NCBI GenBank assembly: GCA_963810195.1
Contig: CAWEMO010000004.1
Location: 124,001-188,000, forward strand
Length of the DNA: 64,000 nucleotides
Reading direction: 5' to 3'
Source: Chersky-840 sp963810195
Lineage (GTDB): Bacteria > Actinomycetota > Acidimicrobiia > Acidimicrobiales > UBA8190
Below are positions 1 to 8,664 of the stretch, piece after piece (positions within the stretch are counted from its first letter, which is position 1; each line of letters begins with the position of its first letter). The notes beneath the pieces are model-generated. The model was not told where the DNA came from and ran no database searches. It worked only from the letters and a program-made list of their open reading frames with translations. The position numbers and the translations under genes were made by a program.

Positions 1-1040
1 GTGAGGGGCCGGGGATCGTCGACGGCGATGTCGAAGCTGTCCCTGGCGACCTCCACCGAGCTCGGGAAGCACGCGTACAGGTCGAGGCCCCCCACGTCGT
101 CCATGGTCACCCTCGCCGATTCGAGGGCCCGCCGGGCACACTCGGCCAGGGCCGGAGAGCGCTCGATGACCGGGCGCTGCGACAGGTACCAGATGTCGTG
201 GGCGTCGGCCCAACCCGCCACGTAGGCGACTTCGTCGGCGCCGAGGCCCCAGCCACGCGCCGTCGCCGCATCGGTGACGATGACGGCCGCACCCATGTCC
301 ACGTCCATGACCGCGTTCACGTACTTGGGGTACGGGAAGAAGATCATGCGGTTGTCGGGCGTGACCGTCATGATCTCCTCGGCGTCTCGCGGCGTGGGGA
401 ACCACGACACGGGGTTGGCCCCGGCGACGTCGTTGAACCGCGCCATGAGGGCACCGATCGCGGCGCGGTGGGTGTCCGGGTCGTGCCCGGCCCCGTGGGC
501 GACGGCCGACTCCACCAGCGCGTACATGGTGGTGGCCTGCACGAGCCCGTGAGCCCGTTCGACGGGGTGTACGCCGAGGTCGGGCTCGAGCGGTGGCCAC
601 GTCTCGGGCCATCCCTCCGAGGACGGCCAGTCCAGTTCCACCCCCTGTTTCTTGGCGCGTCGGCGGGTGGCGAGGGCTTCGGCCCCGGCGATCAGGACGC
701 GGGGCCGGCCGCCGCCGGCCACGAGCTCGGCGGCCCGGTTGACGAGCCACTGGGGGATCGAGCCGCCCATGCCCGAGCAGCGCGTCTCGGCCCCGGCCGC
801 GCCGAGACGGCGGGCGAGCTCGGCGGCGGGATCCCCGTGGCGCAGCGACAGCGAGTGGACCATGAAGAGGTGGGTGAGCTCGGCGAGCACCGAGCCCGGG
901 TCCGGCGCACCGGTGTCGGCTGCGGCGAGCCGGGCGGCCGACTCCATTAGCATGAACGGGTCCGGCGCCGCGGCGGGGTCCTCGTCGCGGTTGGTCAATT
1001 GGCCGCCGCCCACCACCACGGGGACTCGGGTCCAGTCCAT
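1..1040 (-). CDS. Thiolase-like acyltransferase (3' end beyond window)
   Basis: The frame reads leftwards from an ATG at 1040 and is still open at base 1, so about 346 residues are seen and the C-terminus is missing. The product resembles the SCP-x/acetyl-CoA acetyltransferase type of thiolase fold: an N-terminal VVVGGGQLTNR strand, a segment with QWLVNRAAELVAGG followed by VLIAGAEAL, and a later VDMGAAVIVTDAATA segment. A Cys sits in RCSGMGGS near residue 92, where thiolases carry their nucleophile, but the usual N-x-C-A/S-x-G context is absent, so thiolysis is not assured. It is the third gene of a leftward unit after two amidohydrolases, 51 bp downstream of the nearer one. Chain-shortening of a CoA ester is the natural inference. 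Confidence 0.75.
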   Translation of the reverse strand, partial: MDWTRVPVVVGGGQLTNRDEDPAAAPDPFMLMESAARLAAADTGAPDPGSVLAELTHLFMVHSLSLRHGDPAAELARRLGAAGAETRCSGMGGSIPQWLVNRAAELVAGGGRPRVLIAGAEALATRRRAKKQGVELDWPSSEGWPETWPPLEPDLGVHPVERAHGLVQATTMYALVESAVAHGAGHDPDTHRAAIGALMARFNDVAGANPVSWFPTPRDAEEIMTVTPDNRMIFFPYPKYVNAVMDVDMGAAVIVTDAATARGWGLGADEVAYVAGWADAHDIWYLSQRPVIERSPALAECARRALESARVTMDDVGGLDLYACFPSSVEVARDSFDIAVDDPRPL

Positions 1041-1091
1041 CGTCACGCGCCCGTCGTGCCGGCCGTCACCGGGTCGGGTTCGGCCCCGGGC

Positions 1092-2309
1092 TCAGACGGC
1101 CGCCGGGATGGGCAGGCCGTAGGCCTCCACCTGGTTGTGGCACAGGATCTTGAGGCGTTCGTCCTCGTCGAGGGGCTCGAGCGCCTCGAGGAGGGTGTCG
1201 AGCACGGTGTCGGAGTACTCGGGGTGCGGGTAGTCCGAGGCCCACAGGATCCGGCCCGCGCCCAGCCACCTCGCCGAGGCGGCCAGGTTCCACTCGTCGG
1301 TCTCGAACGACACGTAGCACTGCCGGCGGAAGTATTCGCTCGGCGCTGTCGAGAGGTGCTCGCCCTCGAGCGGGAACCCCGCGACCTGCTCGTCCATGCG
1401 CTCCAGGATGGTCGGCATCCACCCGCCCCCGGCCCCCAGGAAGATCATGCGTAGGCTCGGGAACCGCTCGCACACCCCGCCCATGATGAGCCGGCCCACC
1501 GTCACGATCATGTCCGCCGCGTTGCCGATGGCCTGGCCGAAGCCCGACCCCCCGTACAGGGCGCTCACGGTGTTGTTCACGACGGTGATGTCGGGGTCGT
1601 CGACGACCAGGCCGAACTTCCGGCACGCGCCCGGCGTGTCGATGTGCACCCCGGCATGGAAGGCCACGGGGATCCCGAGCTCCTGGCACGCCGACCAGAA
1701 CGGGTCGTAGACGCTGTGCGACAGGGGCAGCTCGTCGATATAGGCGGAGGGCCGCAGTACCACCCCCCGCAGCCCGAGCTCCATGGCGTGTTCCGCCTCG
1801 GCCACGGCCATCCCCATGTCCTGCAGGGGGACGAGCCCCATGCCGAAGAGACGGTCCCGGTCGTGGCTGCAGAACTCCGCCAGCCACTCGTTGTAGGCGC
1901 GCTGGCAGTCCCGGACGAACTCGTTGTTGTGCAGGGCCTTGATGGGGTCGACCGGGCCGAAGAACATGGCCCCGCTCGGGTACAGCACCGACGCGTCGAT
2001 GCCGGCGCGGTCCATGTCCTCGAGCCGCGTGGCGGGGTCCCACCCGCCCTTGCGCATGAGGCTCGCCCCCACCGTGTTGACGTTCTCGGCGATGCGCGCG
2101 ACGGGGATCCCCGACAGCTCCGAAGCCCGGTGCAGCGCGTCCACTCCGCCGTTGCGGACCTCGCCGCCCACGTACCGCTTGCCGTCGGTCGGGTCGACAC
2201 GGGGGATCCAGTCCCCCCATTTCCCCGCGTCCATGCGGCTCGACCACAGGTCGGGCGGCTCCATGACGTGGCCGTCCCCGTCGATGACCTCGACCCCGCC
2301 GATGGGCAT
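1092..2309 (-). CDS. PF04909 amidohydrolase (TIM-barrel metal-dependent hydrolase)
   Basis: This 405-residue protein has the layout of amidohydrolase-related family 2 (ACMSD/resorcylate decarboxylase-like TIM barrels). Seen directly: D12-G-H14 in the first strand followed by EPPD, a metal-ligand candidate H218 in VAFHAG, a GGWMP-x-LERMD helix near 296-306, and D359 in WASDYPH, the usual catalytic Asp. The family contains both hydrolases and non-oxidative decarboxylases, so the reaction is not decided. It lies 29 bp downstream of another family member of a different subtype, making a tandem pair. It is 50 to 150 residues longer than classical ACMSD, normal for this actinobacterial subgroup. 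Cytoplasmic; no signal peptide. Confidence 0.85.
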   Translation of the reverse strand: MPIGGVEVIDGDGHVMEPPDLWSSRMDAGKWGDWIPRVDPTDGKRYVGGEVRNGGVDALHRASELSGIPVARIAENVNTVGASLMRKGGWDPATRLEDMDRAGIDASVLYPSGAMFFGPVDPIKALHNNEFVRDCQRAYNEWLAEFCSHDRDRLFGMGLVPLQDMGMAVAEAEHAMELGLRGVVLRPSAYIDELPLSHSVYDPFWSACQELGIPVAFHAGVHIDTPGACRKFGLVVDDPDITVVNNTVSALYGGSGFGQAIGNAADMIVTVGRLIMGGVCERFPSLRMIFLGAGGGWMPTILERMDEQVAGFPLEGEHLSTAPSEYFRRQCYVSFETDEWNLAASARWLGAGRILWASDYPHPEYSDTVLDTLLEALEPLDEDERLKILCHNQVEAYGLPIPAAV

Positions 2310-2338
2310 TGATTCCCCCGTCCTCGGAGTCGGTCGGC

Positions 2339-3619
2339 TCAGTTCTGCTTTTCGCCGATGCGCCCCAGGTCCGCCGCCAGGATCTTCTTGCGCTCACCGG
2401 TGTCACGCCGCGGCCGGATCGAGGTGTCGACGTCGGCCGACTCGGCGCGCAGGGCCGCCGCCGTGCACTGCTCCCGGGGCCGGTGCGCGAAGGGGTCGAA
2501 GCGGAACAGGCGCATGGCGTTCTCGTGGGTGATCTTGTTGACGTCGGAGTCGGGCACCCCGGCCAGGTACTTCATGGCGATCTCGGGGGCGTTGGGCCAC
2601 GTCGAGTCGGAGTGGGGGTAGTCGCACTCCCAGCACATGTTGTCGAGCTCGAGGAAGCGGCGGTTCTCCACGCCGAAGGCGTCGTCGATGAAGCACGTCA
2701 CGATGCGCTCTTTGAACACCTGGCTGGGGAGCATGTCGCCGAAGTCCTGGCCCGTCCACTTGTGGTGGTGCTGGTAGACGTAGTCGACGCGTTCGAGGAA
2801 GTACGGGATCCAGCCGATGCCGCCCTCGGACAGCGCGATGCGCAGGTCGGGGTACTTGCGCAGGACCGGCGAGAAGAGCAGGTCGGCGGCGCACTGGATG
2901 ATGTTCACCGGCTGTAGGGCGATGAGCACGTCGAAGGGGGCGTCGGGCGCGGTGATCGCCAGTTGCGACGAGGAGCCGATGTGCAGGCATACCACCGTCC
3001 CCTCCTCCTCGCACGCCCTCCAGAAGGGGTCCCAGTGCTCGGAGTGGAAGCTCGGCCAGCCGAGCTTCGAGGGGTTCTCGGAGAACGTGACGGCGTGCGC
3101 CCCCTTGGCCGCCACACGCCGCACCTCGGCCGCCATGAGCTCGGGGTCCCAGATGGGGGGGATGGCGAGGGGGATGAACCGGCCCGGGTAGGCGCCGCAC
3201 CAGTCCTCGATGTGCCAGTCGTTGTAGGCCCGCAGCATGTCGATGGCGAGCTCTTTGTCCTCGGTCCGGGCGAAGAGCTGGCCGCAGAACTGGATGAAGG
3301 AGGGGAAGCACATGGATCCGAGCACGCCGTTGGCGTTCATGTCGCGGACCCGCTCGTGGATGTCGTAGCAGCCCGCGCGCATCTCCTCGAACGAGGTGGG
3401 CTCGATCCCGTACTCCTCGGGGGGACGGCCCACCACGGCGTTGAGGCCCACGTTGGGGATGAGGTTGCCCTCGAAGGACCACACGTCGGTGCCGTCGGGG
3501 TTGTGGATGACGCGCGGCGCCCGGTCCTTCCACTTGGCCGGCACGCGACCCTCGAACATGTCGGGGGGCTCGACGACGTGGTCGTCGACGCTCACGAGGA
3601 TGAGATCTTCGGCTTGCAT
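2339..3619 (-). CDS. PF04909 amidohydrolase, DDH subtype
   Basis: A 426-residue TIM-barrel amidohydrolase. Its first metal motif is D12-D-H14, followed by VEPPDMFEGRVP, which marks a subtype shared with the gene at 32986-34230. Further family marks are H213 in VVCLHIG, SEGGIGWIPYFLERVDY near 263-279, and D332 in WECDYPHSD. The ATG at 3619 is preceded by a strong GGGGAGGAG ribosome-binding site. It is the first gene of the leftward unit that ends in the thiolase-like gene, and a CTGAC-N6-GTCAG palindrome lies 44 bp upstream, between it and the divergent acyl-CoA synthetase. Substrate unknown; hydrolysis or decarboxylation of a carboxylic acid intermediate is possible. Confidence 0.85.
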   Translation of the reverse strand: MQAEDLILVSVDDHVVEPPDMFEGRVPAKWKDRAPRVIHNPDGTDVWSFEGNLIPNVGLNAVVGRPPEEYGIEPTSFEEMRAGCYDIHERVRDMNANGVLGSMCFPSFIQFCGQLFARTEDKELAIDMLRAYNDWHIEDWCGAYPGRFIPLAIPPIWDPELMAAEVRRVAAKGAHAVTFSENPSKLGWPSFHSEHWDPFWRACEEEGTVVCLHIGSSSQLAITAPDAPFDVLIALQPVNIIQCAADLLFSPVLRKYPDLRIALSEGGIGWIPYFLERVDYVYQHHHKWTGQDFGDMLPSQVFKERIVTCFIDDAFGVENRRFLELDNMCWECDYPHSDSTWPNAPEIAMKYLAGVPDSDVNKITHENAMRLFRFDPFAHRPREQCTAAALRAESADVDTSIRPRRDTGERKKILAADLGRIGEKQN

Positions 3620-3662
3620 CGCGCTCCTCCCCCTCGGCGCTTGGCGGCGATGCGATCATATA

Positions 3663-3680
3663 CCTGACGTCCGTGTCAGG
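3663..3680. promoter_or_regulatory. CTGAC-N6-GTCAG palindrome, site 1
   Basis: CCTGAC and GTCAGG arms flank the 6-bp spacer GTCCGT. The site sits in the 95-bp gap between divergent starts at 3619 and 3715, so one bound repressor could control both units. It is one of nine copies with the same spacing. Confidence 0.7.
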
Positions 3681-3714
3681 CACAGGCCGCCCGCCGGTCC
3701 TACACTTCGCCCCG

Positions 3715-5220
3715 ATGCACGCCGACACGCCCAGGGGACTGGCGGGGGTCGCCCGGGCCGACCCCGAGCGGGTGGCGCTGGTGTTGGGCGACCGCCGCAC
3801 GACCTTCGCCGAGCTCGACGCCGCGGCCAACGCCATGGCGCACGCCTTCGCCCCCCACGCGCCACGCCCCGGGGACCGCGTGGCGGTGATGCTCGGCAAC
3901 TCCGCCGAGGCGTTCGCGGTCTGGCACGGCGTCACGCGCCTGGGCGCCCTTGTCGTGCCGGTCTCCACCCGCTTGACCGAGGGCGAGGTGGCCTACATCG
4001 TGGAGGACTGCGGGGCCGCGCTCTTGGTGCACGACGGGTCGCCCGCGGCCCGCCGTGCCGCCGCGCAAACCGGCGCCGCCGAGCTCGACGTCACCGGCCC
4101 CGAGCTGGCTGACGCGCTGGCCGGGGGCCGGGCCGACCCGCCCACCGGGGACTTCCTCGGCACCCCGGTCGTCGCCATGACCTACACGTCGGGCACCACG
4201 GGGCGCCCCAAGGGCATCGCCCGCGCCGCCCCCCTCCCCGCCCGCGAGACCCCGCCCAACCCCTTCGCCAGCTTCTGGGGGTTCGGTCCCGACGACGTCC
4301 ATCTGATGTGCGGCCCCATGTACCACACCGCACCCAGCGCGTACGCCCTCATGAGCCTGGGCGAGGGGGGCACGGTGGTGATCATGCCCAAATGGGACGC
4401 GTCGGAGTGCCTCAGGCTCATCGAGGCCGAGCGGGTGACCACGGCCCAGATGGTCCCCGCCAACTTCATCCGGATCCTCGAGGTCGACTGGCGCGCCTAT
4501 GACCGTTCCAGTGTGCGCAAGGTCCTCCATGCCGCCGCGCCGTGCCCGGTGCCGGTCAAGCGCAGGATCATCGACGTGTTCCCCCCGGGCACGGTGTGGG
4601 AGTACTACGGCGCCAGCGAAGGGATGGCGTCGGTCATCTCCCCCGAAGAGTGGATCGCCAAGCCCGGGAGCGTCGGTCGGCCCTTCCCCGGCCTGTCGGT
4701 GCGGATCGTGGGCGAGGACGGCGAGGTGCTCGGGCCCGGCGAGGTGGGGTCGGTGTACGTGTCGGCTTTCGCCAACCAGCGGTTCCGCTACCACAACGCG
4801 CCCGACAAGACCGAGTCGGCCTGGCGCGACGACTACTTCACGGTGGGGGACATGGGGTGGCTCGACGAGGACGGCTACCTCTTCCTCGCCGACCGGCGCA
4901 CCGACCTCATCATCAGCGGGGGCGTCAACGTCTATCCGGCCGAGGTCGAGGCCGCGCTCATCGAGGACGACGACGTGGTGGACGCGGCCGTGATCGGGCT
5001 GCCCGACGAGCGCATGGGCCAGAAGGTGCACGCCGTGGTGGAATTGCGCCCCGGCACGCGGCGCGACGCCGAGGCGATCACGGCCCGCCTGGCGGGGCGC
5101 CTGGCGGACTTCAAGATCCCCCGGACCCTGGAGTTCGTCGACGAGCTGCCCCGCGAGCCCAACGGCAAGGTCCTCAAGACGAGACTGCGTGCTCAACGCA
5201 TGAAGGAGACGACGACATGA
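3715..5220 (+). CDS. Acyl-CoA synthetase (AMP-forming, FadD-like)
   Basis: A 501-residue ANL-superfamily ligase that would activate a carboxylic acid as acyl-AMP and then acyl-CoA. Seen: the P-loop TYTSGTTGRPKG near 155-167, YYGASEG in the A5 region, GDMGWLDEDGYLFLADR (A7/A8 hinge) near 380-396, and the C-terminal EPNGKVLKTRLR with the catalytic Lys. The ATG at 3715 is preferred over an upstream in-frame GTG at 3673, because the latter lies inside the palindromic operator. It overlaps the following aldehyde dehydrogenase by ATGA, so the two are translationally coupled. An aldehyde dehydrogenase feeding an acid to the ligase is a sensible pairing. Confidence 0.88.
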   Translation: MHADTPRGLAGVARADPERVALVLGDRRTTFAELDAAANAMAHAFAPHAPRPGDRVAVMLGNSAEAFAVWHGVTRLGALVVPVSTRLTEGEVAYIVEDCGAALLVHDGSPAARRAAAQTGAAELDVTGPELADALAGGRADPPTGDFLGTPVVAMTYTSGTTGRPKGIARAAPLPARETPPNPFASFWGFGPDDVHLMCGPMYHTAPSAYALMSLGEGGTVVIMPKWDASECLRLIEAERVTTAQMVPANFIRILEVDWRAYDRSSVRKVLHAAAPCPVPVKRRIIDVFPPGTVWEYYGASEGMASVISPEEWIAKPGSVGRPFPGLSVRIVGEDGEVLGPGEVGSVYVSAFANQRFRYHNAPDKTESAWRDDYFTVGDMGWLDEDGYLFLADRRTDLIISGGVNVYPAEVEAALIEDDDVVDAAVIGLPDERMGQKVHAVVELRPGTRRDAEAITARLAGRLADFKIPRTLEFVDELPREPNGKVLKTRLRAQRMKETTT

Positions 5221-6698
5221 CCGATGCCCACGACGTGAAGGGCGAGCCCCGGTTGCTCATCGACGGCAAGCTGGTCGAGTCGAGCTCGGGGGCCGCCTTC
5301 GACAACATCGATCCCACCACCGAGGAGGTCCTGGGTGCCACCGCCGACGGCACCGCCGCGGACATGCAGTCCGCCATCGCCGCGGCGCGCCGCGCTTTCG
5401 ACGACAGCGCCTGGTCCACGGATCCCGAGTTGCGCCGGCGCTGCCTCGAGCAGCTGCACGCTGCCACCGCGGCCCACATTGAGGAGCTGCGCGCCGTCAC
5501 CGTGGCCGAGGTGGGGAGCCCCATCGCCCTGACCTACGCCAACCAGGTCGACCTGCCCATCGAGGACCTCGCCTACTGGGTCGACAAGCCGGTGAGCTAC
5601 CAGTACGAGCACTGGCTCCCCGAGCGCGACGTCTTCGGCCAGCCCCAGCGCCGCCTGGTGCGGCGCGAGCCCGTGGGTGTGGTGGGAGCCATCACCCCGT
5701 GGAACTTCCCCCTCAACCTCAACCTCGCCAAGCTGGGCCCGGCCCTGGCGGCCGGCAACACGGTGGTGCTCAAGCCCGCCCCCGACACGCCGTGGTCGGC
5801 CACGGTGCTGGGCCGGATCATCGCCGAGGAGACCGACATCCCCGCCGGGGTGGTCAACGTGGTGGCGTCGTCGGACCATCTCGTGGGCGAGGTGCTCACC
5901 ACCGACCCGCGCGTGGACATGATCACCTTCACCGGGTCGACGGCGACGGGCCGGCGCATCATGGCCAAGGGCTCGGACACCGTGAAGAAGGTGTTCCTCG
6001 AGCTGGGGGGGAAGTCGGCCAACATCGTGCTCGACGACGCCCCGGACCCCGGCGGCGCCATCGCGGTCAGCGCCATCGGCGTGTGCACCCACGCCGGGCA
6101 GGGATGCGCCATCACCACCCGCCTGCTGCTGCCGCGCTCGCGCTACGACGAGTTCCTCGAGCTGGCCGACGCCATGATGGCCGGCGTCACCTACGGCGAC
6201 CCGTGGGACTCGGCCAACCTCCAGGGCCCGCTCATCAGCGCCAAGCAACGCGACCGGGTCATGGGCTATATCGAGAAGGGCAAGGCCGAGGGCGCCCGCC
6301 TGGTGCGGGGCGGGTCCAGGCCGGCCCAGTTCGACAAGGGCTTCTTCGTGGAGCCGACGATGTTCGCCGACGTCGACCCGGGGGCGATCATCGCCCAGGA
6401 GGAGATCTTCGGTCCCGTGCTCGTGGTCATCCCCTTCGAGGACGACGACGACGCCGTGCGTATCGCCAACGACTCCATCTACGGACTGTCGGGAGCGGTG
6501 ACGAGCGCGTCGGAGGAGCGTGCCATGGCCGTGGCCCGGCGGGTCCGGACCGGCACCCTCATGGTGAACGGAGGGTTCTGGAACGCACCCGACGTGCCCT
6601 TCGGCGGATACCGCCAGAGTGGCGTGGGCCGCGAGAACGGCGTCGAGGGCTTCGAGGAGTACCTCGAGACCAAGGCCATCGCCCTTCCCGCCGGTTGA
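5217..6698 (+). CDS. NAD(P)+-dependent aldehyde dehydrogenase
   Basis: A 493-residue aldehyde dehydrogenase, normal length for the superfamily. The start codon is the ATG of an ATGA overlap with the upstream ligase. Visible landmarks are the TPWNFPLNLNLAK cofactor segment near 162-174, the FTGSTATGRRI turn, the general base Glu in LELGGKS, the nucleophilic Cys in HAGQGCAI, and the EIFGPVL motif. It oxidises an aldehyde to an acid, probably the substrate of the adjacent acyl-CoA synthetase. Aldehyde identity is not readable. A 26-bp inverted repeat starts 66 bp after the stop. Confidence 0.9.
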   Translation: MTDAHDVKGEPRLLIDGKLVESSSGAAFDNIDPTTEEVLGATADGTAADMQSAIAAARRAFDDSAWSTDPELRRRCLEQLHAATAAHIEELRAVTVAEVGSPIALTYANQVDLPIEDLAYWVDKPVSYQYEHWLPERDVFGQPQRRLVRREPVGVVGAITPWNFPLNLNLAKLGPALAAGNTVVLKPAPDTPWSATVLGRIIAEETDIPAGVVNVVASSDHLVGEVLTTDPRVDMITFTGSTATGRRIMAKGSDTVKKVFLELGGKSANIVLDDAPDPGGAIAVSAIGVCTHAGQGCAITTRLLLPRSRYDEFLELADAMMAGVTYGDPWDSANLQGPLISAKQRDRVMGYIEKGKAEGARLVRGGSRPAQFDKGFFVEPTMFADVDPGAIIAQEEIFGPVLVVIPFEDDDDAVRIANDSIYGLSGAVTSASEERAMAVARRVRTGTLMVNGGFWNAPDVPFGGYRQSGVGRENGVEGFEEYLETKAIALPAG

Positions 6699-6763
6699 GT
6701 CGGCGGGCTCGTCCCGGGCTCGTCCCGGGGCTGTACCCGACGGCCGGCCCGGCCGGTTCCGGG

Positions 6764-6789
6764 CGCGAACTACAAGTTTGTAGTTCGCG
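6764..6789. promoter_or_regulatory. 26-bp perfect inverted repeat (putative operator)
   Basis: Two perfect 12-bp arms, CGCGAACTACAA and its complement, flank a 2-bp GT centre. No T-tract follows, so it does not look like an intrinsic terminator. A half-site ACTACAA recurs at 6890-6896, about 35 bp before the start of the winged-helix gene at 6932, which supports an operator of that protein. Confidence 0.55.
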
Positions 6790-6931
6790 GTGTTGCGCGT
6801 CCCACCCCGGAGGCCCGCCGTGGCTTTCCCCTGGCCGGGGGCCAATTCCGGCAGTCGCGCCACGTCTTCTGGCAATTCAGGATCTACTCACTACAAACTA
6901 GAGAGCAGAGGAACCGACGATCGGAAGGTTC

Positions 6932-7348
6932 GTGGACGCTCTCGACGAGTACGGCGACCAGTTGTTCGGCCGGCGCATCCGCTTGCGCGTGCTCCTGTGG
7001 GCCCACAAGCAGAAGGAGGCGTTCAACCAGTCCGAGGCGTCCAAGGGCGTCGACTACAGCTCGTCGGGCGAGGTCGCCAAGGAGCTCGAGCGCCTGGTCC
7101 GGCTCGGGATGCTCAGGAAGTTCGGACGCCCCTCGCGCGTCGGCCCCCAGAACTACCTGCGCGTCGAGCACCCCGGATGGGCCATCGCCGCCGCGGCGCG
7201 CACCGCGGTCAACGCAGGCCTGCGCGACGGCCCCGCCGACGAGCACGGGCGCGACGGCGCCGACGAAGAACCGCGCCCGGCTCCGGTGGTCGGACGACCG
7301 ACGGGCCCGGCCCCGTTGCACGAGGTGCGCCGCGACGACCGGGGGTAG
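6932..7348 (+). CDS. Winged-helix DNA-binding protein (uncharacterised)
   Basis: A 138-residue basic protein whose first 90 residues look like a winged helix: RIRLRVLLWAHKQ, then a recognition-helix candidate SSGEVAKELERLVRLGMLRKF, then a wing with GRPSRVGPQNYLRVE. The C-terminal 45 residues are low-complexity and charged. The family could not be named with confidence; MarR/PadR-like or a small stand-alone regulator are options. The GTG at 6932 follows GGAAGG at 6923-6928. The upstream 230 bp hold a long perfect inverted repeat plus a half-site, suggesting autoregulation. It is transcribed with neither neighbour: the aldehyde dehydrogenase ends 233 bp before and the next gene is convergent. 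Confidence 0.6.
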   Translation: MDALDEYGDQLFGRRIRLRVLLWAHKQKEAFNQSEASKGVDYSSSGEVAKELERLVRLGMLRKFGRPSRVGPQNYLRVEHPGWAIAAAARTAVNAGLRDGPADEHGRDGADEEPRPAPVVGRPTGPAPLHEVRRDDRG

Positions 7349-7409
7349 GACCCCCTGGCCGCCCCACCCGGTATGCCGGGCGGGGCGGGTGTGGGGATGA
7401 AGAGCGGGG

Positions 7410-8561
7410 TTACTCGCGCCCGAGGATGGCGGTGCCCGTGGAGGAGATCCAACCGCCCGTGGCGTTGACGGCCGCGAGCCGGGCGTCTTCGACCTGGCGC
7501 TCGCCGCACTCGCCGCGCAGCTGCTTCACGGCCTCGACGAGAAGGAAGATCCCCCGCATGCCCGGTTGGCACGACGACAGCCCCCCACCGTCGGTGTTGG
7601 TCGGCAGCGCCCCGCCGACGCGCAGCGTGCCCCCCTCGACGAAGGCCCCGCCCTCGCCCTTCTTGCAGAAGCCGAGGCCCTCCAAGGTGAGCAGCACCGT
7701 CAAGGTGAAGCTGTCGTAGACCTCCACCACGTCGACGTCCTCGGGGGACACCCCGGCCTGGCCGAAGGCCTTCTTGCCCGACCGCACGCACGGCGACTCG
7801 GTGAAGTCGTCCCATTCGCTCATGGTCGAGTGCGAGATGGCCTCGCCCGTGCCCAGCACCCAGATGGGCGTGTTGGCGCAGTCGCGGGCCCGTTCCTCGT
7901 GGGTGAGCAGGATCGCCCCGCCGCCGTCGGACCGGATGCAGCAGTGCAGCTTGGTGAAGGGGTCGGCGATCATCCTCGAGGACTGGACGTCCTCGACGGT
8001 GATGGGGTCGCGGTAGTAGGCGTCGGGGTTGAACCCGGCGTTGTAGCGGGCCGACACGGCGATCTCGGCCAGCTGCTCGATGGTGGTCCCGAACTCGTGC
8101 ATGTGGCGCCGGGCCGACATGGCGTGCTTGGCGATCAGGGTGTGGCCGAAGGGCGCGTCGAACTGGATGGGGCCCCGGTTGCCGAAGAAGAGGTTGGCCG
8201 TGCGGGTCCTGCGCTTGAGATCGGCGCGCGAGGTCGACCCGTAGGAGAGGAGCACGGTGTCGATCTGTCCCTGGGCGATGGCCGCCACGGCGTGCTCGAG
8301 GAACATCTCCCAGCACGAGCCGCCGACGCCGGTGGAGTCGATGTAGTCGATGTGGGGCGCCATCCCGAGGTATTCGGCCAGCTCGATGGGGGGCAGGGCC
8401 CCGGTCCCGTGCGACATGAAGCCGTCGACCTCGTGGCGCGAGATCCCCGCGTCGGCGAGCGCCCGGCTCGTCGCCTGGTGGTGCAGCTCGAACGCAGACT
8501 TGTCGTCGACCCGGCCGCAGTCCGACAGCGCCGCGCCTACGATCGCCACCCGTCTCGCCAT
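7410..8561 (-). CDS. Thiolase-fold lipid-transfer protein / acetyl-CoA acetyltransferase-like
   Basis: A 383-residue thiolase-fold protein of the Ltp/SCP-x kind. It opens with RRVAIVGAALSDCGR and contains STGVGGSCWEMFLEHAVAAI near 97-116, DGGGAILLT, and EVYDSFTLTVLLTLEGLGF. The classical N-x-C-x-x-G nucleophile motif and the GHPIGATG histidine motif are not recognisable, which resembles Ltp-type retro-aldolases more than true thiolases. An ATG at 8561 with an upstream AAAGGGG is the best start. A CTGAC-N6-GTCAG site lies 56 bp upstream, shared with the divergent DUF2889-like gene. Likely role: C-C bond cleavage on a CoA ester, probably with a DUF35 partner encoded elsewhere. Confidence 0.8.
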   Translation of the reverse strand: MARRVAIVGAALSDCGRVDDKSAFELHHQATSRALADAGISRHEVDGFMSHGTGALPPIELAEYLGMAPHIDYIDSTGVGGSCWEMFLEHAVAAIAQGQIDTVLLSYGSTSRADLKRRTRTANLFFGNRGPIQFDAPFGHTLIAKHAMSARRHMHEFGTTIEQLAEIAVSARYNAGFNPDAYYRDPITVEDVQSSRMIADPFTKLHCCIRSDGGGAILLTHEERARDCANTPIWVLGTGEAISHSTMSEWDDFTESPCVRSGKKAFGQAGVSPEDVDVVEVYDSFTLTVLLTLEGLGFCKKGEGGAFVEGGTLRVGGALPTNTDGGGLSSCQPGMRGIFLLVEAVKQLRGECGERQVEDARLAAVNATGGWISSTGTAILGRE

Positions 8562-8617
8562 GAAGCCCCTTTCCCTCTCCGGTGTGCTGGCTGCGTCGTC
8601 CCGACCGCCGCGGAAAC

Positions 8618-8633
8618 CTGACGCCGGCGTCGG
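8618..8633. promoter_or_regulatory. CTGAC-N6-GTCAG palindrome, site 2
   Basis: CTGAC-GCCGGC-GTCGG: one mismatch in the right arm, but the central 12 bases (GACGCCGGCGTC) are a perfect palindrome. It lies between divergent starts at 8561 and 8665. Confidence 0.6.
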
Positions 8634-8664
8634 AGAACGCGGGAGTGAAGGGTAGCGTGGCCTC

